A stretch of DNA of 64,000 nt from Drosophila persimilis (lineage: Eukaryota; Arthropoda; Insecta; Diptera; Drosophilidae), in contig NW_020825289.1 in NCBI RefSeq assembly GCF_003286085.1, forward strand, positions 310,001 through 374,000. The letters run 5' to 3'. The position numbers were made by a program, and so were the translations under genes. Shown piece by piece: positions 32,650 to 43,872 of this stretch (its first letter is position 1; each line of letters starts with the position of its first letter). The notes beneath the pieces are model-generated. The model did not search any database, was not told where the DNA came from, and saw only the letters and a list, made by a program, of their open reading frames with translations.

Positions 32650-32945
32650 CCGCTATTACTAAAATGTGTGAGAACACTTTAACTCCGCACTTGCAACATC
32701 TCTGCAAATCGCTTATTTCTCCAGCTCAGCATGAATTTATAAGGCGGAGATCAACAACCACAAATTTATTAGAGTTCACCTCCTTCATTATCAAAGGCTT
32801 TCAAGGTAAGTTTGGCTACGTTTTTCCTGGGATCCGCGAGTAACAGCCTTCTGCTGGTTCCACACGTGCCAATTGATGGTGCAGTAATTGCATCGCCACT
32901 TGAAAGATGTAGTCATTGCATATCAACGTCAAAAACAAAAGTTCT
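32650..32945 (+). mobile_element. CR1-like fragment, right half of split copy
   Basis: Begins with the duplicated target CCGCT and continues the CR1-like RT interrupted at 24923, then joins the GC-rich CR1-like 3' UTR block at about 32815 through a deletion. Confidence 0.82.
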
Positions 32946-33059
32946 TACTTAAAAACGACTATGGAAGAAGAAAAAACAACAGACAACCGCATCATCATTC
33001 TTGCCCAAAAGGATCATGTTCATGTCTTCCAAGTCCATATCCGCTAAAATTCGCTAAGA

Positions 33060-33240
33060 AATATCGGATGGTTTATCGGAAACTTCAATATACAGACTTA
33101 CCAGCACGTATAGCCCGAAGAGTTCTTTACTCTGGCCTCCTTACTTAAACCCAATGAAAAACTTGTTCGAATACTTGAAACGTAGAATTGGTACAAATAC
33201 GTTTCGAAAAGCCAAAGAATTGGGGTAATTTGTACAAAAA
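33060..33240 (+). pseudogene. Tc1-like transposase C-terminal fragment
   Basis: In broken frames the plus strand gives the segment around the last catalytic residue: a W-P/P-x-L-N-P-type motif ('ggcctccttacttaaaccca') followed by sequence reading like 'LFEYLKRRIGTN' and 'FRKAKELG'. It may be another piece of the Tc1-like family seen at 21 kb. Confidence 0.55.
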
Positions 33241-33719
33241 AAAAACGTATGAGATTTCAGTAGAGACTTGCCGCTTATGACGCTTAAACAAAAACATAGA
33301 CTTGCTTATGTTTTTGATATTTAGTCGATCACAAACTATATACATATTTGTAAAATACGTACTGTAGGTTAGAAAACTAAAAGTGAATTGAATTAGTTCT
33401 GTACATTTATTAAACAAGTTCTTCGAGACGTGACCATATCAGTAGCGTGTGTATATTAAAAATTTCGATGAGATAGCTATTCTATTAAGGGAGTAGTTTA
33501 ATATAAACATACGAACCGACATATATCTATCAAATATCTATTCTGCCAGAACAAAAAAATGTAATATCTAATTTTCCAATATCTAAAATCATATTTCAGT
33601 TATGATAAACAAGACGGACAGACGGTGTTCACATATGGACATGGGTACAATTTCTACTTATCGTACGAGTAGTCTTAAGTAAATAGTATAGTGGGCCACA
33701 AGGCGCTGTGATTTTAATA
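33241..33719. other. AT-rich non-coding stretch
   Basis: No coding sequence or repeat recognised. Confidence 0.3.
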
Positions 33720-33992
33720 TCCCAAATATTTATGCAGAAATGTTAATTAGTATAACGTTTATTTATATTTAATGTAAGTTGTATATCAGTTCTAGGATAG
33801 GTTTTTAATGATAATTAATTTGGCGACTTTGGCGACGGACAACTGATGAGACGTCTTATTAAAACGAAGGCTGAGAACTGAGTAATGAGAGTCCTCTCTC
33901 GGGCGCTTGACGCGCTTTCGTGATTCGCTCTCTGCTCTCTCGCGATCGGGGCAGGGAACGCTAGCGTACAGTCAGCACAGCCTTCTTACATT
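33720..33992 (-). mobile_element. Possible LTR of the minus-strand Ty3/gypsy element
   Basis: On the minus strand it starts TGTAAGAAGG, has a GC-rich, GAGA-containing 5' part and an AATAAA signal near 33765. It lies downstream of the minus-strand gypsy pol. No second LTR seen, so the call is tentative. Confidence 0.4.
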
Positions 33993-34935
33993 CGGCCATC
34001 CGGACTGTCGTCATCCAACCTGAATGACAACATAGATTCGGATTGCGTCGTCTTTTTGCTCCAAAAATAAACCGGGTGAAGCTTTGCCTCGAACATACAA
34101 AGCTGCTATCGTTATAACTTTCTTTGTTTTGGTAATGCATTCCTCGCCGTCGTTGGTATATATAATGATGTCATCCATATACAGCTGCGTAAACGGCTTA
34201 TACGGCACATACGGCTAGAAAATATGATTTACAAACCGTATGGCACATTGTTGAATTCAAAAAGTCTACACAGACTCTCAACGTTCTCAACGTTCAACGT
34301 TCTCAACGATCTATCTTTCTGAAAATTACAATTCTGCTCGCTATGTGAGAAGTTGATTTGCGTACAATACCCTGATCGAGCCACTCAATTAATATGTTTT
34401 TTTTACAGCTGTAGCTTCATCTCCAGATTCACGGCTTGGCGACTTAAAAAAAAGGTTTTAACAATCCATCTTGAATGATCTTAAGCTCAATTTGACATAT
34501 TCTAGGCATTTTGGCTGACTTGTAACTGCTTTCCACTAGCTGCTTGATGTTCTTTTGATATTGGGGTGGGGCCACAAAATTACCTGGAGTTTCGATCACA
34601 TTGTAAACCATGTTATACTCCGGAAGAGGGACTTTTCTGATGTTCCAGGCTTAGGAAACTTATTTATAAAATCGTAGCCCAATAGTCCATCGTAGCCCAA
34701 TAGGCCCCGCAAAGTGGTTACACTTTCCAGCACTTTCACATCGTTCATCTTTTCAAAAACGCCGTTGGATAATTACGGGAGATATTTTCACTCTCGTTAT
34801 GATCCGGCGAACCGCAATTAAAACAATATAATTTTTTCCTTCAGTTACCGACGTTTTATTCTTAAATGCAACTGTGTTTTTGTCACTGCTGAGTTTTCCT
34901 TGAACCAGTTCGTAAATAGCATGCTCTTCCTTCAA
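33993..34935 (-). pseudogene. Ty3/gypsy protease-RT remnants
   Basis: Minus-strand pieces in order: 'LLGYDFINKFPKPGT' (protease C-terminal part, about 34700-34640), 'IEWLDQGIVRKSTSHIAS' (RT fingers, about 34390-34340), 'FEFNNVPYGL' (palm, near 34250) and 'FTQLYMDDIIIYTNDGEE' (the catalytic Y-M-D-D box, near 34170). Frameshifts and stops separate the pieces. Confidence 0.8.
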
Positions 34936-35163
34936 CGCCTTATACGACTGGCACCGATATATTGGCAGTTTGAACTGGCTTTTTTGTTTGCATCCTGTTT
35001 ACGATATACCGCAATTTTGCTGCTTCTTCAATATTTCCGACGCAGGCTATCTTCTCCATGTTCAACAAATATTCGTGGAAAGTTTCCGATCTCTTCATTT
35101 TACGATTTCGCAGCGATTGGTGGATATCCGCACTATTGGTATTACTTTCGAGTTCTCATATAA
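34936..35163 (-). pseudogene. Ty3/gypsy gag, 3' part
   Basis: The minus strand reads 'SADIHQSLRNRKMKRSETFH' and 'EYLLNMEKIACVGNIEEAA', typical of Ty3/gypsy gag capsid C-terminal sequence. It starts at the edge of the DINE-1-like insertion, on whose other side (36166-36600) the gag N-terminal part is found. Confidence 0.75.
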
Positions 35164-36165
35164 ATTATACCCAATACTCAAAATGAGTATAGTGGTATAT
35201 TAGATTTGTGCTGAAAATGGATGTGTGTAAGGTCCAGAAGGAATCGTTGCCGACCCCATAAAGTATATATATTCTTGATCAGCATCAATAGCCGAGTCGA
35301 TTGTCTGCCATGTCTGTCTGTCCGTCCCTATGAGAGCCTAGTGCTCAAAGACTATAAGAGCTAAAGCAACGACATTTTATATCCGGACTTCTATGATATG
35401 TCACTCTTACAAATTTATTTCAAAACATCGCCCCGCCCACTTTCTCCCCCACAAAGGGCGAAAATCTGTGCCATTCACAATTTCAAATAATTGTAGAGGA
35501 AGACTATATCTTCTAGAGTGCAAAATCTGAACCAGATCGTATAAATATTTCAATTTCTCTCGCTCTGTCTCTCTCTAACACACAGGTTTCATGGTCGTCT
35601 TTGGATATTGCAAAATGTGAGCGGCTAGATCTCAGAGACTAAAAGAGCTAGAGCAACCAAATTGGTCATCCTCACTCCTGTGATATCGAACCTGCACAAG
35701 TATATTTCAATATTTCGCGCCACCCCTTTCCGCCCCCGCAAAGGACGAAAATGTGTGGCATCCGCAGATCTCAGAGCCTATTAAGGCTAGAGCAACAAAA
35801 TTTGGTATTTACACTCCTGTTAAATCTCACTGTTACATGTGTATTTCGAAATTTCGCCCCACCCCCTTCCGCCCCCAAAAAGAGCGAAAATCTGTGGCAT
35901 CCACAATATTGAAGATACGAGAAAACTAAAAAAGCACAATCATAAAGAATGACCATATCTACCAGATTTCTGAATCAGGATCAGATCGGATCACTTTTAT
36001 AGCCAAAAGGAACAAATCAATTCGCAGCGCCCGACGACATGCTCAAACTGATTCGAACGCACTCTTTGTCATGTCGTTTAATATAAGCGGCGTCTGCCGG
36101 AGGTGAGCCATACTGACTAAGTATTCAGTATAAATGTAGAGTTGCGGTCACAACGTTCCCCCTCG
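35164..36165 (-). mobile_element. DINE-1-like insertion in gypsy gag
   Basis: Reverse orientation: 'ttatacccaatactcaaaat' at the left and 'cacaacgttccccctcg' at the right. Contains three internal units and the GGAC/AGAC-rich tract in complementary form. It separates two parts of one gag gene. Confidence 0.8.
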
Positions 36166-36600
36166 TTCTTTCTTACAACGTAAAAATTAGACGAGCACTC
36201 GGATTCCAAGAATAGCTTAGCTGCGCCACACATCTTGCCTCTGCCCTAAACATATATTTGTTTGTCAGATAGCATCAGCATTATGTTCGAAAATGTCGAA
36301 CCACTTTTGCACGTGGATTCCGCGCGAACTCCACAACAAATACCCAACACAGCAATGTCGACCGAAATTTTCTCTATCGCTATTCTTTTCTGTGCGTCTA
36401 TGATCGTTGTATTGCGCGTCGACACAGAAAAAAACCCAACAACAACAGCAACATCGACAGAAACATTCTCTTTCGCTGTCGCTTCTTTTCGTTTGTCCTC
36501 TGTATATGCACGCAGCAGCAAACCCAACAACAATACAACCAAATTTCGCAACGACTTTTCGCTTTTTGGGCAAATTTGAGCCCAATTTCATGACTGTCCG
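36166..36600 (-). pseudogene. Ty3/gypsy gag, 5' part (with stops)
   Basis: The minus strand reads 'WFDIFEHNADAI', then after stops 'MCGAAKLFLESECSS', the opening of the gypsy gag capsid. Upstream minus-strand sequence is cysteine-rich and out of frame, probably noise. Joined in order with 34936-35163 across the DINE-1-like copy. Confidence 0.7.
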
Positions 36601-36989
36601 ACTTCATAAATTCACAGTTTTATTACATATAAAACAATACATATATACAATAATATGACTTAAGTAAATGTGCAATCTATAAAAACACATAATGAGACCC
36701 GTTACGGTGATAATGACCCATAATATATTTGTAGACCAAAGTAAACAATTGTAACTATCGAAACAGCATATTAACCACATATTTAACCAAACAAACCTAG
36801 TACTTATCCAAACCTCAGTAACTGAAGACTTATTTGGTGGTAATCATGTCGCTAGTAAAAAAAGCTCGAGTTGACAGCTTATGACCTTACAGCCTGTCCA
36901 AGGCGTCAGAATCTCGTGTAGGCCGCGAGGGTCGCGCGGGTTCGGAAAAAGTTGCGACAAGACCAATTGTTGTTGACCAAAAATCGGGG
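36601..36989. other. Non-coding stretch upstream of the gypsy gag
   Basis: On the minus strand this would be leader or LTR of the gypsy element. No primer-binding site could be identified with confidence. Confidence 0.3.
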
Positions 36990-37443
36990 GGACACCCGAT
37001 ACTCAGTCAGTATGGCTACCCTTCGCCAGATGGCGCACATAATGCACGAAAAAGCGTCTGTGACAGAGCGACAGCAAATGAGTACGCCATTTCTTCTGTC
37101 TGGCTATAATAATGATCCGATCTGATTCGCATTCTGCAGTCTGGAAGATATTGTCAGCTTCAACTAGCTTCAGAAAGCTAGAGAGCTTTCTTGTATTTTC
37201 AAAATTGGGGTTGCCACAGTTTTTCGTCCTTTGTGTGGGCGGAAGAGGGCGTGGAAAAAATTTGAAACAAACTCGATTCAGTGTGATATAACAGGAGTCT
37301 GAATAAAAAGTGTTGATGCTGTAGCTCTTATAGTCGCTGAGAACGTCAAACAAGACGAACGGACGGACAGACAGAGATGGTTTCCACTTCCACCACAAAT
37401 CATGTATCATGTATACATACTCTTCGAGTAACGGGTATACCAA
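36990..37443 (+). mobile_element. DINE-1-like element, diverged subfamily
   Basis: Left 'cacccgatactcagtcagta', right 'catactcttcgagtaacggg' then 'tatacc'. One G-rich internal unit ('gtgtgggcggaagagggcgt'). Shorter and with a different 3' hairpin loop than the other copies. Confidence 0.65.
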
Positions 37444-37569
37444 TACACAGCGGCAACAAGTCTGAGAATTTTTGATTTTAGTATACATATATAGATAATA
37501 AATAGAATAGATATATAAATATAATAAATCTAAATTATAGATCTTTGATGGTTGAAAAATGCAATTTAC

Positions 37570-37631
37570 CTTTCCAAAAACTTTTTGAATGGTTTTCCTT
37601 TGAGCTGCGTGAATATCTCTTCCATATAAGG
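37570..37631 (-). CDS. Gprk1: Gprk1 exon (GRK2/3-type kinase, RGS-homology domain)
   Basis: A 62-bp exon encoding '[20 protein letters not shown]' plus two bases of the next codon. Acceptor '...atattttacag' lies just upstream (37632-37644 on the plus strand) and donor 'gtaaattgc' just downstream (37561-37569). The residues correspond to the segment of GRK2/3 kinases that follows 'VPxDLF', within the RGS-homology domain that binds G-alpha-q. It joins in phase to the exon at 57619-57693. No stop or frameshift. The kinase phosphorylates activated G-protein-coupled receptors at the membrane. Kinase-domain exons are not present further left in this window. Confidence 0.88.
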
Positions 37632-37759
37632 CTGTAAAATATTTAATAAATATGAATATTGGGCTGAAGGGTCAGTGAAAAATGTAAATATTTAAATATT
37701 GTAAAACTATATATAAAACACTAAACTAAAATCTGACAGAAGAGATATCTTTAATTCGT

Positions 37760-38025
37760 AAATGTGGAGTCAGATCCGAAAAAGGGCCCCCGCAGCTTCC
37801 AACATTTGGACCTATTGTGTGTTAAAAATATATATATAAATAAATATTTATATTATTATATCACTGGAATTGACGTGTAGGAAATAACAAGTGCTTCTTT
37901 TTTGAGTGCTTGATACGTTGATTGATACGTTCGGTATTCCGCGATGCATTTGGTCAGACAATGCTACCAACTTTTTGGTCGTAAGGAACGAGTTGGAGGA
38001 CCTTCGGCAGCTGTGTGCTATACAG
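37760..38025 (+). pseudogene. BEL/Pao LTR end and integrase fragment
   Basis: Bases 37770-37815 resemble the LTR end and primer-binding junction of the BEL elements ('gtggagtcag', 'gcttccaaca', 'tttggacc'). Bases 37905-38020 read 'LDTLIDTFGIPRCIWSDNA' and 'TNFLVVRNELEDLRQL', the integrase core around the second catalytic aspartate. The rest is deleted. Confidence 0.7.
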
Positions 38026-38029
38026 CATC

Positions 38030-38302
38030 GGTTAGGAAAGATGCAATTATCTTCTCCGGGAAATACCCGCCAACACTCTACGCCTCTACGCAAAGGTTGC
38101 GCGACTGTCAGAATGGCACTAAATCCCTCACAAATCCCTATCCCAATATTAAATGGATACAGGTTTTCCTTCTGCTACAGTGTCAGTTACTAAGTTTTGG
38201 TAATTGACGAAAAGAGCAATTGGCACCTGAACGTCAAGGATAGAGTGAAGAAGACAAAGACTGTGCTATATACATGTAAAAAAGCAATTGGCTTAAAATG
38301 GC
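38030..38302 (+). pseudogene. LOA-clade RT fragment
   Basis: Matches the LOA-clade ORF2 at 63210-63520 ('ggggaaatacccccaaacac' there, 'cgggaaatacccgccaacac' here; also 'gtcaaggatagagtgaggaa'-like sequence). It covers the part just after the YADD box, with an internal deletion, and joins CR1-like sequence at 38303. Confidence 0.75.
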
Positions 38303-38732
38303 GCATGAACTAGTTAAGCCGGTGCTTTTACCAGGTCCAGACGGGCTTCCAGGTTGTGTACTCAGATACTGCGCCGAGGCTATGTGTGGATCCTTGCTTA
38401 AACTATTCACCCTGTCCATTGATTCTTCCTGCTTTCCCCCGATCTGGAAGGAATCGCTTATAATTCCTCTCCATAAAAATGGTAGCAAGTCTGATGCAAA
38501 AAATTATAGAGGTATAGCAAAGTTATCCGCTATTCCTAAAATGTTTGAGAAAGTCTTAACTTCGCACTTGCAACACCTCTGCAAGTCACTTATATCTCCA
38601 ACTCATCATGGACTTGTAAGTCGGCGATCAACCACCACGAATTTGTTAGAGTTTAGCTTTTTCATTATTAAAGGCTTTCAAGGTAACTTACAGACTTACA
38701 GGATGTCATTTACACCGACTTACACCGACTAG
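38298..38732 (+). pseudogene. CR1-like RT N-terminal half
   Basis: A 144-codon frame covering RT fingers with 'LPGPDGLPGCVLRYCAEAMC' and 'SLIIPLHKNGSKSDAKNYRG'. It is the longest surviving stretch of this part of the family in the window. Ends at a frameshift in the 'GFQGNLQT' segment, next to a short tandem duplication of 'tttacaccgactt'. Confidence 0.75.
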
Positions 38733-39157
38733 TAAAGCATTTGACTCTGTAACCCATTCCCTTTAGCACATAAACTTGACCTTTTAGGGTTTCCGCCCAA
38801 CATCTTGAGATAGATTTCTAGCTAGTTTTGTTCCAGGTCTCAAAGAGTCCTCTTCAAAAACTCCCTCACTTTACCAGTAAAGGCTTCTTCGGGAGAACCA
38901 CAGGGCAGCCATCTAGGCCCTTACTTTTCACACTCTTTATTAATGACTTGCCTTCGGTATTAACATACTCTCGAGTACTTATGTATGCGGATGATGTTAT
39001 ACTCTGTATTCAGTATAAGGACATTTCATTTCAATCAAGCTTGCAATCCGATCTCAATAACTTTCAGTCATGGTGTTGTGCAAACTTGTTACACCTTAAT
39101 GCCTCGAAATGCAAAGTTATGACATTTCATCGTTCTAGCCCCTTGTTGGCTCCATAT

Positions 39158-39671
39158 TAGTGTTGGGTAAACATTGCTCATTTTGGTGAACATGTTCACT
39201 TGTTCTTTTTTAGTAAGTGAGTCAACTCACTCATATTGCTCACTTGCTCTCTTAGATTGCTCAGTTACTCACTTGTTCACTTGCTCAGTTGCTCACTTGC
39301 TCAGTTGCTCACTTGCTCAGTTGCTGACTTGCTCTCTCAGTTGTTCACTATTCATGCACAGATGGTTCCAAATTTCACTATACTTTCGAATTAGCGACAT
39401 AGTGAATTTTTCAAAAGAGCTTTGCCGGTAATACAAAAAGTGTGAAGTAAACGCAAATATGAGCAAAGCTGCCAGATCGCAAGATACCCTTTGAGGAGCA
39501 AAATTGCGCAAAAAGTGAGTAGAGAACAAGTGAGTAAAAATGAACAAGTGAACAACAAAGAACAAGTGAGCAAAAAAGAACAAGTGAACAACAAAGAACA
39601 AGTGAACAAAAAAGAACAACTTGGAAGGAACATGTTCAGTTGCTCACTCACTCATGAGTAACACAACACTA
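39158..39671. mobile_element. hAT-like non-autonomous element, copy 2
   Basis: Ends 'tagtgttgggtaaac' and '...gtaacacaacacta' form TAGTGTTG inverted repeats. Flanked by a perfect 8-bp duplication CTCCATAT (39150-39157 and 39672-39679), the size typical of hAT. Removing element and one copy restores the CR1-like sequence. Each half is a cluster of TTGCTCACTTG-type words (left) and CAAGTGAGCAA/GAACAAGTGAACAA words (right). No ORF of substance. Confidence 0.88.
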
Positions 39672-39777
39672 CTCCATATACCCTATGTGGGGTTCTCTTG
39701 AGAGAATTACCCTGGTGGATGATCTGGGTGTTATGTTAGACCCCAAGTTAAAGTTTTCTGAACACACTTCTACCATG

Positions 39778-41571
39778 GCACACTGGGCGGAATTCCCAAA
39801 TAAGTGGCATAAAGTCGAATAAAGCAGATATCGAGCTGAAACTTGGTGTATTTAATAAATATAGCACTCTAAATATTTGAACAAAATTTTAAGTTATTCT
39901 GACCACGCCTACCGCAATAGCCTTTATATGGCAACAAGGCGTATACGTGATCACAAAGGAAAGTCATGAGAGCTATAAAAAAGTACTAAAATTTTAAAGG
40001 AATTTATTATTCTGTTGTAATTTTGATGTAATAGTGGTAAATATAAAAATATAAAGCAAATTTTTTGATAAACAATTCTTATTATGATCAAATTCTTACT
40101 GTACTATTTAACTATTTCTAACAATTTAGCTGATCTAAAAGTTCAAAGTACCGCAAGAGCCGCAAAAAGCCGCAAACTGGACTATTACTTACTTTTAATA
40201 CACACTTTCTACTTTATTTTAACATACATTACATAACGCACAAACACGCAGAAGGTTAGTTTTTACTCCACACAAGACGAACACATTGGTTTGGTTTTCT
40301 TTTTATACCCGATACTCAAAATGAGTATTGGGGTATATTAGATTTGTGGTAAAAGTGTATGTGTGTAACGTCCAGAAGGAATCGTTTTCGACCCCATAAA
40401 GTATATATATTCTTGATCAGCATCAATAGCCGAGTCGATTGAGCCATGTCTGCCTGTCCGTCCGTCCGTCTGTCCGTCCCCTTCAGCGCCTAATGCTCAA
40501 AGACTATAAGAGCTAGAGCAACGATATTTTGGATCCAGACTTCTGTTGATCTTCTTCTTCCAAAAATATTTCAAAACTTTGCCCCGCCCACTTCCCCCCC
40601 ACAAAGGGCGAAAATCTGTGGCATCCACAATTTCGACGATACGAGAAAACTAAAAACGCAGAATCGTAGAAGATGACTATATCTTACAGAGTGCAAAATC
40701 TGAACCAGATCGTATAATTATTACAGCCAGAATCACGAAAACAATTTCACTCTTTCTCGCTCTGTCTCACTCTAACACACAGGTTTCATGGTCGGTTTTG
40801 CCAATTGCAAAATATGAGATCAAGGATCTCAGAACCCATAAGAGCTAGAGTAACCAAATTTGGTACACACACTCCTTTAAGATGTCACATTAAAACGTAT
40901 ATCTCAGAATTTCGCCCCACCCCCATCCGCCCCCACAAAGGACGAAAATCTGTTGCATCCACAATATTGCAAATTCGAGAAAACTAAAAACGCAGAATCA
41001 TAGAGAATGACTATATCTATCCGGTTGCTGAATTTGGATCAGATCAGATAATTTTTGTAGCCAAAAGGAACAAATCAATTTGCATTGGCTACGCAGCGCC
41101 CGACGTCACGTTCAGACTGATTTTCTGTCTCTCTCGCACGCATTCTTTGTCGTGTCGTTTAATATTAGCGCGTCTGCCGGAGGAGAGCCATACTGACTTA
41201 GTATCGGGTATAACTGTAGAGTTGCGGTGTCCGCAGCAACTCACAACGTTCCCCCTCGTTTTTTTTGGACAATACAAAACAATTAACCTATATAACATAT
41301 AACACATTTTAACACAAAATGTTTTTTGTTATTCTATCTACATACCCGGGCCTTTAAAATCCATATTTCACAATATTTTATTTTTGCAATGTGTGAATTT
41401 GCCAAGCGCTCAAAGTGAATAAAATTTTCCCGCCAATTTTGTCGCAGGAATCAGCTGACTAATCAACTGACTTTGAAGTTTGATCAGAATGACAGGGTTG
41501 CATTTTTAGCAACAAAATTTATTGATTTGTAATATATAGGGATTCTACTTTCAATACTTTCAGTACTTACG
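39778..41571. other. Unclassified DNA replacing part of the CR1-like copy
   Basis: Bases 39778-40311 and 41259-41571 are AT-rich, with no coding sequence, and flank a DINE-1-like element. About 150 bp of CR1-like sequence expected here are missing, so it is not a simple insertion. No inverted ends were found. Confidence 0.4.
40312..41258 (-). mobile_element. DINE-1-like element, complete, reverse orientation
   Basis: Left 'ttatacccgatactcaaaat' (3' hairpin), right 'gttgcggtgtccgcagcaac' hairpin and 'acaacgttccccctcg'. Interior units and the GGAC/AGAC-rich tract are present. Closest in appearance to the copy at 10.7 kb. Confidence 0.82.
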
Positions 41572-41990
41572 ACCGTATAGAATCAGTACAGAACAACTTT
41601 TTGCTCTTTGCTCTGCGGGGCTCTTACTCTAGTAGACTGCTATTAGTAAACCTCCCATCCATAGTTAACCGTAGAAAAATGCTTGGTGTGATTTTTATGC
41701 ACAACTTGATCAAGGGTGGCGTAGATAGCCCTGATCTGGTGAACCGCATAAACTTCAGTATTCCTATTAGACTTACTAGAAATTTTATACCGTTGTTCCT
41801 TCCAGTTTGTAGATCGAATTATTCCTTGCATGAAGCTTTTAGGGTCTTATGCTCGGATTATAATTCCCTCTACCATGTCATATCCACCACTAATTCTCTT
41901 CCTCTTATTAAATTACTAATCCTTACACACCTTTCTAGTAATTAGTAATTGTAGTGGTATTTGTATTTTGAATGCATGCTTAGTTCTCCT

Positions 41991-42115
41991 AGCAAGAATA
42001 TCTATACTTTATCGGTTCGGAAACGTTTCCTTCTGGACGTTACACATATTCACTTTCTCCACAAATCTAATATACCCCGATACTCATTTTTAGTATCCGG
42101 TTTAAGAAGAAGATA
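41991..42115 (+). repeat. DINE-1-like 3' end fragment
   Basis: 'agcaagaatatctatacttt', 'cgtttccttctggacgttac' and the terminal hairpin 'atactcatttttagtat' directly follow the CR1-like 3' UTR. Confidence 0.75.
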
Positions 42116-42284
42116 TACAGCCAGGCTGTAGTTTCCACTTCCACAAAAGTTTCCCCATTTACTGCGATCACATAAATTGGTGCTCAAAACGAAAACATTT
42201 TCCTCGACGAAATGAAAAGTAAACGGTGTTTCCCGCCACATTAATTCAAAATGTTACTTACAGCTCGTCAGACATATTAAATAT

Positions 42285-42787
42285 AAAATAAAGTTGAATA
42301 AAAATGATGCAACAAGAGAGTTCAGACGAGCTCAAAATGTTTTTGCGATCACTTTTTCGTCACTTTTTATTTGTGTATGTCCAAAATGTATGCGCCGGCA
42401 AAGCAACGGAACGACGACCGAAAAAGAACCACCGAGATGTTTTGCACTGTTTCAAGTTCGAATTGGAGAGAGAGATATGTATGTGCAGCCGGTCTCGAGA
42501 GCTGTCTGAAGCAAAACGACGAAAGAGGAGGCGAAGAAAACTAACGGACCACGCTTAGAACTCTATGCAGCCGGTCTTGACAGTGCGCTGCGCAGCAACG
42601 AAACAGATGGCGAAAGAGAAGCAAAAACGCTAGAAGTCGCTAGAACTGCCACGGTCGGCCACAACGATCTTTGGTTCGCCACTTTTCGACAAATGTTACG
42701 TTAAACCTTCGAATTTGATTTAACGAACTACTTGGAACACTACTAACACACGACAAGTCCTCGGCGGTCACTTCGGGGTCACCAAAA
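42285..42787 (-). mobile_element. BEL/Pao leader region, truncated copy (left arm)
   Basis: Reverse complement of 49200-49695, the sequence between the 5' LTR and gag of the BEL element at 48.8 kb. It includes the primer-binding site in complement near 42770-42785. Gag and pol are absent. Confidence 0.8.
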
Positions 42788-43164
42788 TTTTGGAAGCTGC
42801 CGAGCTTTTCGGCAACTCTGACTCCAAAATGTACAAGAAAATAATGGCTTTTTAACAACCATTTTTAAGGTTACAATTCGACGTTTATTGTTCGATATTG
42901 TTTGTGTTTGTTCGAGGCCGTGGCAGTGGACTTAGATTTAGGTGTTAGGCGTTTTGGGCGACAAACAGTACTACAGGACCGACTGCCTCGAATAGGAACG
43001 ACCGACTAGACAGAAGGAAGGGTCGAAGCAGTGGCTTATAACAAGTAATAACTTTCCATAGGTGTGTGCGTGTTTGAACTGAGAGCGTACATAGGCTGAG
43101 CGCGATAACAGATAACTTAAGAGAGACGTGACTTGAAAGCTATTTACGGCTGCTGCTCCGAACA
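42788..43164 (-). repeat. BEL/Pao LTR (left arm of inverted repeat)
   Basis: A 377-bp LTR, TGTTCGGAGC at 43164 on the minus strand to CCAAAA at 42788. By eye a near-identical inverted copy of 48823-49199. Confidence 0.88.
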
Positions 43165-43549
43165 GGTGGTTTGGAAAAATTGGGCAAAAAGATCGGCAAT
43201 TGCCTGATCATTATTTGCCGACGTATTAAGAAATGATAACGAGTATCGGTGTAAAAACTTATCTATTTCTGGGGATGGGAGAAAATTGATATCGGCCAGC
43301 TGTTGACTTAAAGCTGGATATAAATGAGTGTCCAGTAGCAAATTAAATTCGCATCCGACTTTTTCTGATAGTTTTGGGGCTTTCCAAATGTTTTCTCAGA
43401 TGTTGTGCTTTTTTTCACATACCCTTAGTATCTTGCATCTGGTTGAATTGAACTTTGCAATTCCGAAACGCTGACCCAAACATTTTTTAGCTCCAGATAA
43501 TTCAAAATGGATAATTTTTTGCGTTATTTTAGCTTTGTAGATTTGACTT

Positions 43550-43872
43550 TGACTTCTTAGTTTTCTCGTATCTTCAATATTGTGGATGCCACAGATTTTT
43601 GTTTTTCGTGGGGGCGGAAGGGGGTGGGGCGAAATTTCGAAATACACATGTAACAGTGAGATTTAACAGGAGTGTAAATACCAAATTTTGTTGCTCTAGC
43701 CTTAATAGGCTCTGAGATCTGCGGATGCCACACATATTCGTCCTATGCGGGGGCGGAAAGGGGTGGTGCGAAATGTTGAAATATACTTGCGCAGGTTCGA
43801 TATCACATGAGTGTGGATGCCAAATTTGGTTGCTCCAGCTCTTATAGTCTCTGAGATATAGGCGCTCAAAGC
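43550..43872 (+). repeat. DINE-1-like internal repeat units
   Basis: The same two units as at 155-475, in the same neighbourhood, carried by the direct duplication. Confidence 0.7.

Larger units (their letters stand above)
38303..41990 (+). mobile_element. CR1-like element, interrupted copy
   Basis: RT pieces run in order: 38310-38730 ('LVKPVLLPGPDGLPGCVLR', 'DAKNYRGIAKLSAIPKM'), 38860-39157 (RT palm with 'GRTTGQPSRPLLFTLFINDL' and the YADD box near 38990), 39680-39777, then 41572-41945 ('SSRLLLVNLPSIVNRRKMLG' and the C-terminus). It is interrupted by a hAT-like element (39158-39671) and by unrelated DNA with a DINE-1-like copy (39778-41571). Several internal stops. Confidence 0.85.

Noticed and set aside
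36262..36658. Plus-strand ORFs of 83-105 codons with Thr/Gln-rich or Ser-rich composition
   Set aside because: They are antisense to the recognisable gypsy gag remnant, with no conserved features.
43396..43647. 83-codon ORF repeated at 48340-48591, spanning DINE-1-like and unknown sequence
   Set aside because: The first half is translated DINE-1-like repeat. The second half (with 'ELSGAKKCLGQRFGIAKFN') is unidentified, but the frame crosses a repeat boundary, so it is not called as a gene.
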